Origin: Myxococcus sp. RHSTA-1-4
Lineage (GTDB): Bacteria > Myxococcota > Myxococcia > Myxococcales > Myxococcaceae
Length of the DNA: 64,000 bases
Assembly: GCF_020037125.1 (NCBI RefSeq)
Contig: NZ_JAIQDG010000003.1
Coordinates: 1-64,000, forward strand
Reading direction: 5' to 3'
Shown here: positions 1-7,993 of the stretch, piece after piece
How positions within the stretch are numbered: the stretch's first letter is position 1
Layout: every line of letters starts with the position of its first letter
Notes under the pieces: generated by a model
Databases searched by the model: none
What the model was told of the DNA's origin: nothing
What the model saw: only the letters and a program-made list of their open reading frames with translations
Translations under genes and position numbers: made by a program

Positions 1-223
1 CCACCGCCTTCGCTCCTTCCGAACTCTGGCTCGGCCCAGGCGGCCTCCGTCGCTGCCTGAGCCGGTGAACAGTTACCACGCTCTTTCGCTCCCCGTCCCC
101 CAACAGCCCCATGGCGTAGAGGGCGAACGAGCCACGCCGGCTCTCCTCGCCGAGGACGTCGCCGACTTGCTGGAAGTACCTCTCAAGCCGCTGCACCGCG
201 GCTGCATCCATGAAGGAGTCCAT
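1..223 (-). mobile_element. IS701-like transposase, N-terminal fragment (runs off left edge)
   Basis: A minus-strand reading frame starts at ATG 223 (a second ATG is at 211) and stays open to the window edge. Its first ~45 residues read MDAAAVQRLERYFQQVGDVL followed by a stretch ending GDGERKSV. This matches the N-terminus of IS701-family DDE transposases as I remember them. After KSV the expected EPIAAR-type continuation is missing and the frame becomes Arg/Pro-rich and transposase-unlike. This suggests a truncated or frameshifted copy rather than an active element. No terminal inverted repeat is recognisable in the 100 bp upstream. The remainder lies outside the window, so an intact but divergent gene cannot be excluded. 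Confidence 0.55.
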
Positions 224-325
224 ACCTACTTCATGAGTAGGGCGGATGGCGGACAACGCAATAGTGGCCAGGGCGCACAGCCCTCACTTGCCCGCTCCCC
301 CCTGCCTACCCCTGACGCAGTAGTG

Positions 326-1459
326 TTAGGTCTCACCCAGCAAGGGCTGGCTCGTCAGCAGCGCCTCCTCGAACTTTCGCTGATGCCCCATGAACGAAGT
401 TTCTTCGTTAATGAAGGCTGCGAGTGCCGCAACATCAGACTCGGGTGGTAGCGGTAGGTTAAACGTGATTGACAGGAAAGAAGTTAGCGCGAGCCTGTAG
501 AGCGGGGCTGCGTACTCGATGACGTGGTGATTCGAACCTGGCACCTGCAGTGTCGCCTGCAATACCGGGTTGCCATGCAGGAAGTCGTTCCGGGCCTTGT
601 AGAGTAACTCATAAAGCCACGACGCCAGTGTGCGGTCCTCCTTCTCGCTGCCTTTCTTGTGCTTCCTCGTCGGGTACTTGCGTTCCTTACAGCCACGAAG
701 TTCCCAGGGAACGAGCTCCAGACAATCGAAGACCTTGAACAGGTCCGATGTTCCGCCGACACCGGGATGCACGAGAATCTCGAAGGCGCTAATCCAGAGT
801 GCAATCAACCGTCCCTGGTCATAGAAGACGGCGTCGCTGCCGGCGGGCAGCATGGAGGCGTGGAGAGCCATGTTCAGGGACCGGAACAGAGCCTCGTCCT
901 CGACTGCAGGCGCTTCGCTGCCGGACCAACGACGCCAGCGCTCGAGCAGTCTCTTCAAGAGCGGCATGTCGAGGTCTGAGGCATGGACCCTCAAGACTGG
1001 CACTTCAGGAGTGGATTGCCCCCGGAACTTCATCAGTTCGTGAATTCCACCGAACGCGGGCGTCGTGGCGACCACATACTTATCGTTCTTGCCGACCATC
1101 CACGGGTGGAACGTGAACGAGTTTCCGAAATAGATGCCCTCCTGGCGGGAGTAAGCGAGCCGCCGCGCATGGGCGTGCGGGATGACTGAATGCGCAATGA
1201 GATTGCGGAACCCCACAAGGGCCGTGTGATTGAAGAAGTGCTTGGGCGCGTCCGCGCGAACGAGCAGCACGGCAGGCTCGATGGGCACCTCGAAGGCGTC
1301 ACTGAATCGCCGGAGGAACTCCGCGAAGCTCGGATGCTCCCGCCGAAGGTCCTCGATGCGCTCGTCATCAGCTGGCACCAGCGCGACCTCTCCACCTTCG
1401 ACGGCGCCTTCGAGCTTGATGTTCGGCAGGACGAAGACGGGATTCCATTCCACGGACAT
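326..1459 (-). CDS. HEPN-like domain protein of unknown function
   Basis: Unrecognised 377-residue protein. The C-terminal part holds a hydrophobic helix (ALWISAFEILVHP, about residues 220-232) followed by ARNDFLHGN, an R-x4-H motif (R290, H295) of the kind that forms the active site of HEPN ribonucleases. A second R-x4-H (RNLIAH, near residue 85) lies in the N-terminal half. The middle is rich in aromatic residues, with no signal peptide and no membrane helix. I chose ATG 1459 because GGAGG stands nine bases upstream; an upstream ATG at 1483 lacks a ribosome-binding site. The gene stands alone beside a transposase remnant and no obvious antitoxin partner is adjacent. HEPN proteins act as toxins or defence RNases, but here that role is inference from the motif and context only. 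Confidence 0.6.
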   Translation of the reverse strand: MSVEWNPVFVLPNIKLEGAVEGGEVALVPADDERIEDLRREHPSFAEFLRRFSDAFEVPIEPAVLLVRADAPKHFFNHTALVGFRNLIAHSVIPHAHARRLAYSRQEGIYFGNSFTFHPWMVGKNDKYVVATTPAFGGIHELMKFRGQSTPEVPVLRVHASDLDMPLLKRLLERWRRWSGSEAPAVEDEALFRSLNMALHASMLPAGSDAVFYDQGRLIALWISAFEILVHPGVGGTSDLFKVFDCLELVPWELRGCKERKYPTRKHKKGSEKEDRTLASWLYELLYKARNDFLHGNPVLQATLQVPGSNHHVIEYAAPLYRLALTSFLSITFNLPLPPESDVAALAAFINEETSFMGHQRKFEEALLTSQPLLGET

Positions 1460-1706
1460 TTCCGAAACCTCCACCGCCATCATGCGGCAGGGAGAGAACG
1501 TGCCAGAACGATAATCGTCACCTTTCCCATGAATTCGTGCGCGGTTGGGAGACGCTCTGGAACTTCCCAGCGCAGACGTCTGCGGGAGAGAGCTGAAAGC
1601 GGACCTCGCCTTGCCGAGGAACGGTAGCCAGGAGGCAGGGAGGGGCTGACGCAGTCAAGTTAAGCGGTTTGGGCATGTAAAGCCTGGATGCTGGTCGTGC
1701 CAGCCT

Positions 1707-2795
1707 TCATTCCCTCGGCCATGGCCGGCCTGCGTCTCCCCGTTCCGGGTTCGGGTCCTCGAGCAGGGCGGCGGCCCTCAGCCCGGCGTCCGAGCTGCCC
1801 CAGACCAGCGCGCGCGGGCCACGCGCGTACCTCCGCCTCCAGGACTGCGCGCTCATCACCAGGTTCAGCGCTCCCGTGGCGGCGCCCACGTCGCCGCAGC
1901 TCCGCACGGGCGTGTGGTAGGCGGAGGCGTCGCGGAACGCCTGTCCGAGCCGCAGCGCCACGAAGCCCCACTCCTCCGCGCGGTAGCGGTCGCCGTTGAT
2001 GTCACAGAGGATGTTCTCCACCGTCTCACGCGTGCCGTCGAGCGGCGCGAGCGCCTCGCTCACGGCGGAGGTCAGCCCCTCGCCCAGGTTGAGCGCGTCG
2101 GTATTGATGAGCCTGCGCTCCCGGGCGGTGGCGGCGGTGCGCACGGTGGCCGCGGGCGTCAGGCCCAGCCGGCGCGCCTCGGACGCGTCCATCAGCGCCA
2201 CGAAGGCGGCGGCCTCGCCGGGCACGAAGCCGGTGCGCGACCCCGCTTCGAGCCACTGGTTGTTCTCTCGCAGCCAGTCCAGCGTCTCCAGGTCATGGTA
2301 GCTGTCGACACCGCCCACGATGACCAGCGGGCAGCGCCCGGTGCGTCCAATCCGTGTGACGGCCTCCCGCAGCGCCTCCAGCGCCGCGGCGTGGCCGGCG
2401 AGACGGGGCTCGATTCGTGGGCGCAGCCGTCCTCCCTCGACAGCGCCGAGCGCGGCGGCCACCCGCGAGGCGTCCGCCGCGTCCCAGCCGGGGCGCTCCT
2501 CCGGGAGCCCCACGAGCACCGGCACCTCGGCGTCCAGGTGCGCCGCCGCCAGCTTCCCGAGGACCTCCTCCAGCGCCGCCGCCCCCAGCAGGGCCATGCG
2601 CGCCGCGCCACTCCATTCCCCGGCGTCCAGCAAGCCGTCCCGGGCGATGAACGAATCGGACTCGCCGCCCAGCTCCGGCACCGGCTCGCGCCGCACCCGG
2701 CTGATGCCCGCGCGCACGGCCGCCGCCACGCTCTCGGCCGTCGTCCCCACCGGCGCACGCGCTCCCGCCGCGACAAGCTGCACCTTCGCGCTCAT
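1707..2795 (-). CDS. Degenerate beta-ketoacyl-synthase-like protein of a toxin-secretion operon
   Basis: A 362-residue protein with a thiolase/ketoacyl-synthase layout. An alanine-rich N-terminal half is followed by the VIVGGVDSYHD loop, an internal NTDALNLGEG segment, INGDRYRAEEWG where true synthases carry the catalytic HGTGT motif, and CGDVGAATGAL near the C-terminus where they carry GHTLGAAG. The catalytic histidine context is therefore altered and normal condensation chemistry is doubtful. Proteins of this type are recurrent neighbours of DUF2169 and DUF4150 genes in type VI secretion effector clusters of proteobacteria, including myxobacteria; their exact role is not known to me. The start codon overlaps the end of the upstream DUF2169 reading frame (2 bp apart), so it is the last gene of that operon. 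Confidence 0.7.
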   Translation of the reverse strand: MSAKVQLVAAGARAPVGTTAESVAAAVRAGISRVRREPVPELGGESDSFIARDGLLDAGEWSGAARMALLGAAALEEVLGKLAAAHLDAEVPVLVGLPEERPGWDAADASRVAAALGAVEGGRLRPRIEPRLAGHAAALEALREAVTRIGRTGRCPLVIVGGVDSYHDLETLDWLRENNQWLEAGSRTGFVPGEAAAFVALMDASEARRLGLTPAATVRTAATARERRLINTDALNLGEGLTSAVSEALAPLDGTRETVENILCDINGDRYRAEEWGFVALRLGQAFRDASAYHTPVRSCGDVGAATGALNLVMSAQSWRRRYARGPRALVWGSSDAGLRAAALLEDPNPERGDAGRPWPRE

Positions 2796-2796
2796 C

Positions 2797-3617
2797 TCAG
2801 TCGCTCCTCAGGGTGATGACGGTGAAGTCGAGGTGGTCCGTCTCTCGCGGGCCGACCCGCAGGCCGGTCTGGTACACCATGCGCAGCTTCTTCAGCTCGG
2901 GCTCGATGACCACCGTGCCCAGGGTGGCCTCGTGAGAGCGCCGGACGGAGCCGAAGTGGGTGTCGAACCCGAAGCGCCCAGCTCGAGCCGTGGCGACCAG
3001 TGGCTGGCGATGGGGCCGAACCCGGCGGGGCCCCGCTCGGCCGGGTCGCCGTGCGGGTACTCGATGCGGTGGGCGGGCTGGTCCACCCGGTGCGCGTCGC
3101 GCGTGGCGAGGCCGCGGCCCACGGGGTTGCGGCTGTCGGCGCGGTGCTTGCGCGGGTCCGGGTCGGTGGTGTCGGTGCCTCCCCAGGCCCACTCGTAGGT
3201 GATGGGCTGGCTCACGAACGGCTTGGGCGCCGATGGGCTCACGCCCAGCACGCCGCGCCTGTAGAAGCGCTCGCCGTGGACCACCAGCAGCTTGTCGACG
3301 TCGTGGATGCGGACGGCGACCTCGACGCTGGGGGCGGGCCGGCCGCCGGGAGCGTGTGCGCTGGCCTGGAGGACGACGTCGGTGTGGGGCTTGGGGGCGA
3401 CGAGGTCGGCCTCGTAGCGGAGGCTGGAGCGGCCGGGCTCCCCCAGGTAGACGGGCTCGCGCAGCGGCGGTTCCTGCTCGTCCGAGGGGCGGAGTCGACC
3501 CGCGTCGTCGAGGTCGAACGTGGCTTTGACCGCGACGACCCAGACGTGGTGGCCATCCTTGTCACGCACCCAGGTGCGCTCGGCGGCGTGCGGGGTGCGG
3601 TTGGAGAGGGTCCACAT
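2797..3617 (-). pseudogene. DUF2169 protein gene with internal deletion and frameshift
   Basis: The first ~195 codons from ATG 3617 encode a DUF2169 N-terminal region: MWTLSNRTPHAAERTWVRDK, then VVAVKATFDLDDAGR, YEADLVAPKPHTDV and ITYEWAWGGTD, ending in IGPIASHWSPRLEL-like sequence. At about position 2970 the frame turns into Ser/Pro/Arg nonsense. The other frame continues with RFGFDTHFGSVRRSHEATLG and TVVIEPELKKLRMVYQTGL, which is the normal family C-terminus, and stops at 2797. The segment that usually joins these two parts is absent (probably several tens of residues), so this looks like a deletion that also shifted the frame. DUF2169 proteins accompany PAAR-type effectors and probably help load them. 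A sequencing error alone would not explain the missing segment. Confidence 0.7.
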
Positions 3618-3669
3618 ACGAGGTCCGGTGTGGAGCTCACTTTACGAGCGCGTCTGACATGGGCTTTGC

Positions 3670-4398
3670 CTACTTCACGCGTTTGCCTTTCAGGCCGGTG
3701 CGCGCCTCGAAGTCGCGGGCCAGGCGCTCCATTTCTACCGGGTCCTCGCAGCCCAGGCTGAAGGAGAAGGTGGGCTCTGTCGGGTGGCGGTAGAGCAGCA
3801 GGCCGGCGTCGCCGCGCTCGTAGAGGGCACAGTGCTCCGCGGGAGGGAGGCGCTGGAAACCCTGCTCCTCGGCCAGCGCGGGCACGAGGTCCGCGCGGTA
3901 CTGGGCCGCGGCCTTGGGGTCCTCCGGGGAGGAGAACTCCCAGCGGTGGGGCAGCAGGGGCAGGCGAAGCTCCTTGAAGGCCGAGTAGTAGAGGAACTCC
4001 TCCAGGCCCACGTGCTTGGGGCGACTGGCTTCTGGAGGGAAGTTCTCATCCAGAGGCATGCGGACGAGCATGCAGTCGTCGGCGCCGTGAGGCCTTGTCC
4101 GGTCGAGGAAGTAGTCCCAGCCGGCGAGTCCGTCGTCTCCCGCCACGTAGATGTAGCGCTCGCGCTGTGGCCAGTCCATGACCAGGTAGGTCCCAATGTT
4201 CCCCTCGATAGCGAAGTCAGCCTCGGCGAGTTCGAGGCCTCCCATGCTCGCGCCCATCGTCTGCAGGAAGCGACGGTACGCGCCCGGCAGAGGCCCCGCG
4301 TACTTTTCCATGTGCGCGATGGCCAACTCGTCCGCCGGTACGACCTCTTCGGAGAAGCCGGGGCGGTACTTCTCGATGAATTCGACGAGTGCCTTCAT
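3670..4398 (-). CDS. SMI1/KNR4-family immunity protein
   Basis: A 242-residue soluble protein of SMI1/KNR4 type, with the N-terminal signature YAGPLPGAYRRFLQTMG (about residues 33-49) and an acidic core DDGLAGWDYFLD (about 87-98). In polymorphic toxin systems this superfamily supplies immunity proteins encoded directly after the toxin. It starts 15 bp after the stop of the DUF4150 toxin-like gene on the same strand, so it is the likely antidote to that protein. The pairing is inferred from order and family. Its last codons (ARTGLKGKRVK then stop) are nearly repeated at 5760-5801, evidence of a former second copy. ATG 4398 is preceded by GGAGGG in the minus-strand leader. Confidence 0.8.
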   Translation of the reverse strand: MKALVEFIEKYRPGFSEEVVPADELAIAHMEKYAGPLPGAYRRFLQTMGASMGGLELAEADFAIEGNIGTYLVMDWPQRERYIYVAGDDGLAGWDYFLDRTRPHGADDCMLVRMPLDENFPPEASRPKHVGLEEFLYYSAFKELRLPLLPHRWEFSSPEDPKAAAQYRADLVPALAEEQGFQRLPPAEHCALYERGDAGLLLYRHPTEPTFSFSLGCEDPVEMERLARDFEARTGLKGKRVK

Positions 4399-4413
4399 GG
4401 TCCCTCCTATGAA

Positions 4414-5667
4414 TCAGCCGCACTTCGTATCGCAATAGAGGGCGGGAAGCTTCTCCTGGCACTTCGAGCATGAAGGCACGTTCTCACCGGTCTTGAAGCG
4501 CTGGGTGCGCTCCTCCAGGGTGAGTTCCTTCGTTACCGGGTCCTCTACCAACGCCTGGAAGGTTATCTGGGGGCCCTTTCCGGGTTTGAGTCCCTTCACC
4601 ACCGGGGAGAACCACCGCTCGATGAGTTGCTTGGGCTTGTGTCCCTTCGTCTTCTCCATGACCTGCCTGGCGGCACAAGGCCACTCATCCGTTTCGCCTC
4701 TGGTTTCCCAGGCGACGGGGGGACTTGCACACTCGAAGCCTGCCGATGAAACAGACATCGCGAAGGCTGGAGGTGCGTTGCCGGAACATGCCGCGAGCTT
4801 CTTGCCTTTATTGCCTTGGCAAGTGCAAACGCAGATCATGACACCGAGCATGTATCCCTTGGAGAAGGTGTCGTTTGCCTTGTCCCATCGAAGCACGGCG
4901 TTAGCCTTGAAGAACGACTTGAGGGCATCGACTTTCGCCTTGAACCCCGGGATTTCGCCTGTTAATGCGGCTAGTTCTTGCTTCTCGGTGGAGTTCAACC
5001 CGCGTTTGTCGCGCTTGGTCTCCAGGTCGATGAGTCTCCGCTGCTTTGCGATTAGCTCCGCTGTCGCCTTGCTCAGTTCTCGAATCTTCTCCTTCTGAGC
5101 GTCGAACGACTTGCGCACCGCCTTGAACAGCGTGCGAATCATCTCCAGCGTCTCCGCCCCTGCCTCCAGCGGGTGCGTCTTGCCGCAGCGCCCACAGGGC
5201 TTGTCGTCACCGTAGATGACGGCCATCATCCCGGGGGCCTGGATGATGCCCGTCATGGTGGCGGCGTTGGCGGGGCCGCCGGAGGGGCCGCAGTTGTTGA
5301 GCATGGGGTCGCCCAGCAGCTGGACGTTCTTGCCCTCAATCTGGACGTTCATCGAGCCGGGGCCGATGAACTTCGTGGGGCCGAGGGTGTTGCCGGAGAG
5401 GAGGCCTCCGCCGGTGCCCTTGCTGGCGAGGTCGCCCTGGCTGCCGAAGCTGGCGCCGGTGATGGCGACGGGCTGGCCTTCAATCGTCACCGTCTTGGAG
5501 TAGCCCTTGGGCGAATCCCCGCTGTTGCCGATGTTGGGCAGGGGCGTGGGGACGAAGGGGGCCGGAGGGCCGGGCATCTTGCAGACGTTGGGGAGGGTGG
5601 CGGCGGCGATGCCGGAGCTGCCCTTTGTGACGGGAGTCCTGGGGAAGTTGACGGTGACCTTGGCCAT
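4414..5667 (-). CDS. PAAR-like DUF4150 protein with C-terminal Cys-rich toxin-like domain
   Basis: A 417-residue effector-like protein. Residues 1-150 form the PAAR-like DUF4150 domain (LPNVCKMPGPPAPFVPTPLP, then GDPMLNNCGPSGGPANA), which caps the spike of type VI or related secretion systems. CGRCGKTH near residue 158 looks like half of a metal site. A charged, probably coiled-coil helix spans about 172-255. The remaining ~150 residues hold CVCTCQGNKGKK and a final PSCSKCQEKLPALYCDTKCG. This C-terminal region matches no toxin family I know and is the presumed warhead. The next gene (3670-4398) is an SMI1-type immunity candidate. A GGAG lies about ten bases before ATG 5667. No secretion apparatus genes are in the window, so export must rely on machinery elsewhere. 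Confidence 0.8.
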   Translation of the reverse strand: MAKVTVNFPRTPVTKGSSGIAAATLPNVCKMPGPPAPFVPTPLPNIGNSGDSPKGYSKTVTIEGQPVAITGASFGSQGDLASKGTGGGLLSGNTLGPTKFIGPGSMNVQIEGKNVQLLGDPMLNNCGPSGGPANAATMTGIIQAPGMMAVIYGDDKPCGRCGKTHPLEAGAETLEMIRTLFKAVRKSFDAQKEKIRELSKATAELIAKQRRLIDLETKRDKRGLNSTEKQELAALTGEIPGFKAKVDALKSFFKANAVLRWDKANDTFSKGYMLGVMICVCTCQGNKGKKLAACSGNAPPAFAMSVSSAGFECASPPVAWETRGETDEWPCAARQVMEKTKGHKPKQLIERWFSPVVKGLKPGKGPQITFQALVEDPVTKELTLEERTQRFKTGENVPSCSKCQEKLPALYCDTKCG

Positions 5668-5759
5668 GGCGGGTTGACTCCTTCACCATCCGGATTGGGC
5701 TCATGGAAGTGCTTGTGGTGGGCCACCAGCATCTTGCCGCCGTCTGACATACGCTCCGG

Positions 5760-5801
5760 CTACTTCACGCGTCTGCCTTTCAGGCCGGTGCGCCACCTGA
5801 A
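5760..5801 (-). pseudogene. Remnant 3' end of a second immunity gene
   Basis: The last 13 codons plus stop read FRWRTGLKGRRVK, almost identical to the C-terminus of the SMI1-type gene ending at 3670 (FEARTGLKGKRVK). The DNA identity (TACTTCACGCGT then CTGCCTTTCAGGCCGGTGCG) is too high to be chance. No upstream coding region survives. It lies just upstream of the DUF4150 toxin gene, where the immunity gene of a preceding toxin unit would have ended. Confidence 0.65.
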
Positions 5802-6060
5802 GCATCCCCTCATTTTCGAAATCCCCTCGGCGGACGCTCGGTTGGCCGGCTGTGGATCTCCGAGGGAAAGGTCCAAATAAAGGGATGCCTCATGTCTGCC
5901 CGAGCTTCGCTTGGAGGAAGGCTGGAAGTTCGATTCTACATGAATCGGCGTGTCCCGTGCGCGCGGTCCGCCCTCGCCGCGAGTTCGCGCAAGGCGTGCG
6001 TGTCACCTCTTGTCCGCACGAGCCGTCTCCCGGCAGCATCCGCTCCGGAGGGAGAACCCC

Positions 6061-7203
6061 ATGAGCAGCCTTGGCAATACCGACAAAGAAGCAGGAGCCG
6101 TCCGGCCTCACAGCAGCCTCCGCACCTACGCTCTCGCCGGCCGCCGCGGCCTGCGAGTCTCTCCCCTCTCGCTCGGCGCCGGCACCTTCGGCGATGGCTG
6201 GGACCCGGCGTGGCAATCGCCACCCGATGAAATCGAGCGCATCCTCGGTGTCTACCTGGACGCGGGCGGCAACGTCATCGACACGGCGGACCGCTATCAG
6301 AATGGCCGGAGCGAGGAGCTCGTGGGCGCCTGGTTGCGCAAGTCGGGCCGGCGCGACGACGTGGTGCTCGCGACGAAGTGCGGGTATGGCGCGCCCGGTG
6401 ACGTCCACCAGGGAGGCAATGCCCGCCTGACGATGCAGCGCGCCCTGGAGGCGTCACTGCGAAGGCTGGGCACGGACGTCATCGACCTCTACCACGTACA
6501 CCTCTGGGACACCTTCACCCCCGTGGACGAGGTGATGGCGACGCTCGACACGTTCGTGCGGGCGGGGAAGATTCGCTACGTCGGGATGAGCAACGTGCCC
6601 GCGTGGTACCTCGGGCGGGCGCAGACGCTCGCCGAGTGGCGCGGCTGGGAGCCGGTGGCCGTGGTGCAGGTGAACTACAGCCTGCTGGCGCGCACCATCG
6701 AGTACGAGTTCGTCGATGCCGCGCAGGAGCTGGGCATCGGCCTCACGGCCTGGAGCCCGCTGGCCAATGGCCTGCTCTCCGGCAAATACCGGGTGAACGA
6801 GCAGGGCCAGTTCGAAGGAGACGGGCGCGTGACGAAGACGTGGGTCACCGACACCACGGTGGAGCCCTCCGCCCAGACGAAGCGGATGCTGGACACGCTC
6901 GTGGCCACGGCGGCCGAGCTGGAGCGGACGCCCGCCCAGGTCGCGCTGAACTGGGTTGCGAACCGTCCGGGCGTCGTCTCCACCGTCATTGGCGCGCGGA
7001 CCGAGGCGCAGCTCCGCGACAACCTCGCGGCGTTGGACTTCGCGCTGCCGCCGGCGCTCGCGGCCCGGCTGGAGGAGGCGGGGAGGCCCCCCGCGCAGTA
7101 CCCCTACTCGTTCTTCACCGATGCGTTCCACGACGCCACGGTCCGCTCCGGCCTGCCCGTGCAACGCGAGCCCCGTGGGTATCGCGGCCGTGGCTTCCGC
7201 TGA
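6061..7203 (+). CDS. Aldo/keto reductase
   Basis: A 380-residue NADPH-dependent oxidoreductase of the aldo/keto reductase TIM-barrel family, cytosolic. The catalytic tetrad is visible: D74 and Y79 in DTADRYQNGRSEE, K106 in LATKCGYG and H147 in DLYHVHLWD. The cofactor-binding C-terminal segment VVSTVIGARTEAQLRDNL is also present. The length and the WSPLANGLLSGKY motif suit the AKR11/YhdN-like branch, which reduces aldehydes and ketones; the substrate is unknown. I chose ATG 6061, with GGAGGGAG nine bases upstream, over an upstream in-frame ATG at 5950. It is a single gene followed by a strong hairpin at 7255-7292. Confidence 0.9.
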   Translation: MSSLGNTDKEAGAVRPHSSLRTYALAGRRGLRVSPLSLGAGTFGDGWDPAWQSPPDEIERILGVYLDAGGNVIDTADRYQNGRSEELVGAWLRKSGRRDDVVLATKCGYGAPGDVHQGGNARLTMQRALEASLRRLGTDVIDLYHVHLWDTFTPVDEVMATLDTFVRAGKIRYVGMSNVPAWYLGRAQTLAEWRGWEPVAVVQVNYSLLARTIEYEFVDAAQELGIGLTAWSPLANGLLSGKYRVNEQGQFEGDGRVTKTWVTDTTVEPSAQTKRMLDTLVATAAELERTPAQVALNWVANRPGVVSTVIGARTEAQLRDNLAALDFALPPALAARLEEAGRPPAQYPYSFFTDAFHDATVRSGLPVQREPRGYRGRGFR

Positions 7204-7254
7204 CGGAGCGCTCGCGCGGAGGCCGCCAGGTTCGACGCCGGCAAGGAATTGACA

Positions 7255-7292
7255 GACAGCCCGGGCCCCGAGGTGAGGAGGCCCGGGCTGTC
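7255..7292. terminator. Bidirectional hairpin terminator
   Basis: A perfect 12-bp inverted repeat, GACAGCCCGGGC (7255-7266) and its complement (7281-7292), encloses a 14-base loop, with one more G-C pair possible inside. It sits between the convergent aldo/keto reductase (stop 7203) and the repeat lipoprotein (stop 7313), so it can end both transcripts. There is no long T-tract, as is common in GC-rich genomes. Confidence 0.75.
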
Positions 7293-7312
7293 AGCCCGCC
7301 GTGCCGGGCCTG

Positions 7313-7807
7313 TTACTTCACGCAGGTCGTGTACTTGTTGTTGTACGCGGTGCCGCACGAGTAGCTGGTGCCCGTGCCCGTCGCGTAGTAGCCGCTCGGG
7401 CAGCCCGTGCCGCACGAGTAGATGGTCGAACCGCCCAGGGCCTGGCACGTGGTGTTCTTGTTGCTGTACGCGGTGCCGCACGAGTAGCTGGTGCCGGTGG
7501 CCGTCGGGTAGTAGCCGCCCGGGCAGCCCGTGCCGCACGGGTAGATGGTCGAACCGCCCAGCGACTCGCACGTGGTGTACTTGTTGCCGTACGCGGTGCC
7601 GCACGAGTAGTTGGTGCCGGTGGCCGTCGGGTAGTACCCGCTCGGACAGCCCGTGCCGCACGGGTAGATGGTGAGCTCACTCTCCGCCGTTCCCAGTGCC
7701 TCTTCCTGGACCGGCTCCGCCTCCTCCTGGACGGGACCACAGCCCGTGCTGGCCAGCAGCGCGATGCAGGCGACTGCACTCAGTACGGAGATTCTGCTGC
7801 TCTTCAT
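7313..7807 (-). CDS. Small lipoprotein of three 41-residue Cys-rich repeats
   Basis: A 164-residue predicted lipoprotein. Residues 1-23 are a lipoprotein signal peptide with lipobox ASTGC (C23). A short Glu/Pro-rich spacer follows, then three tandem units (48-88, 89-129, 130-164). Each unit has four cysteines at fixed spacing: YPCGTGCPSGYY, then YSCGTAY, then TTC. Tyr, Gly and Thr dominate, suggesting a small disulphide-stabilised outer-surface fold. I know no named family. I chose ATG 7807 because it begins the signal peptide and has AAAGG upstream. The units are nearly identical in DNA, so the copy number may vary between strains. Confidence 0.8.
   Translation of the reverse strand: MKSSRISVLSAVACIALLASTGCGPVQEEAEPVQEEALGTAESELTIYPCGTGCPSGYYPTATGTNYSCGTAYGNKYTTCESLGGSTIYPCGTGCPGGYYPTATGTSYSCGTAYSNKNTTCQALGGSTIYSCGTGCPSGYYATGTGTSYSCGTAYNNKYTTCVK
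7316..7666 (-). repeat. Three tandem 123-bp coding repeats
   Basis: Units at 7666-7544, 7543-7421 and 7420-7316 (the last cut short) encode the Cys-rich repeats of the small lipoprotein. The DNA copies differ at only a few positions, which indicates recent amplification or gene conversion. Confidence 0.8.
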
Positions 7808-7993
7808 GGTGTCTACCTTTCGTTGTTCAATCTCAGTTGGTTTGTCTGAGATGTTTTGGTGCATGTTTCGGGCATGCGGCGCGGGCCAGGAATGCGATTG
7901 CGAACCCGCCGGACATGGGGGTGCCGCAGCGCCCCCGGCCGCCATCAAGCGAGCCGGGGTGCTCTCCCGGATGCGTGCTCGTCCGTCAGGCGG

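Noticed and set aside
65..451. 128-codon plus-strand frame at the left edge
   Set aside because: It overlaps both the minus-strand transposase fragment and the end of the HEPN-like gene and has no coding signature.
1707..5667. Complete type VI secretion locus
   Set aside because: Only effector-associated genes are present; no sheath, baseplate, VgrG, Hcp or ClpV genes are in the window.
5890..6408. 172-codon minus-strand frame over the aldo/keto reductase start
   Set aside because: No ribosome-binding site or domain, and it overlaps a gene with an intact catalytic tetrad.
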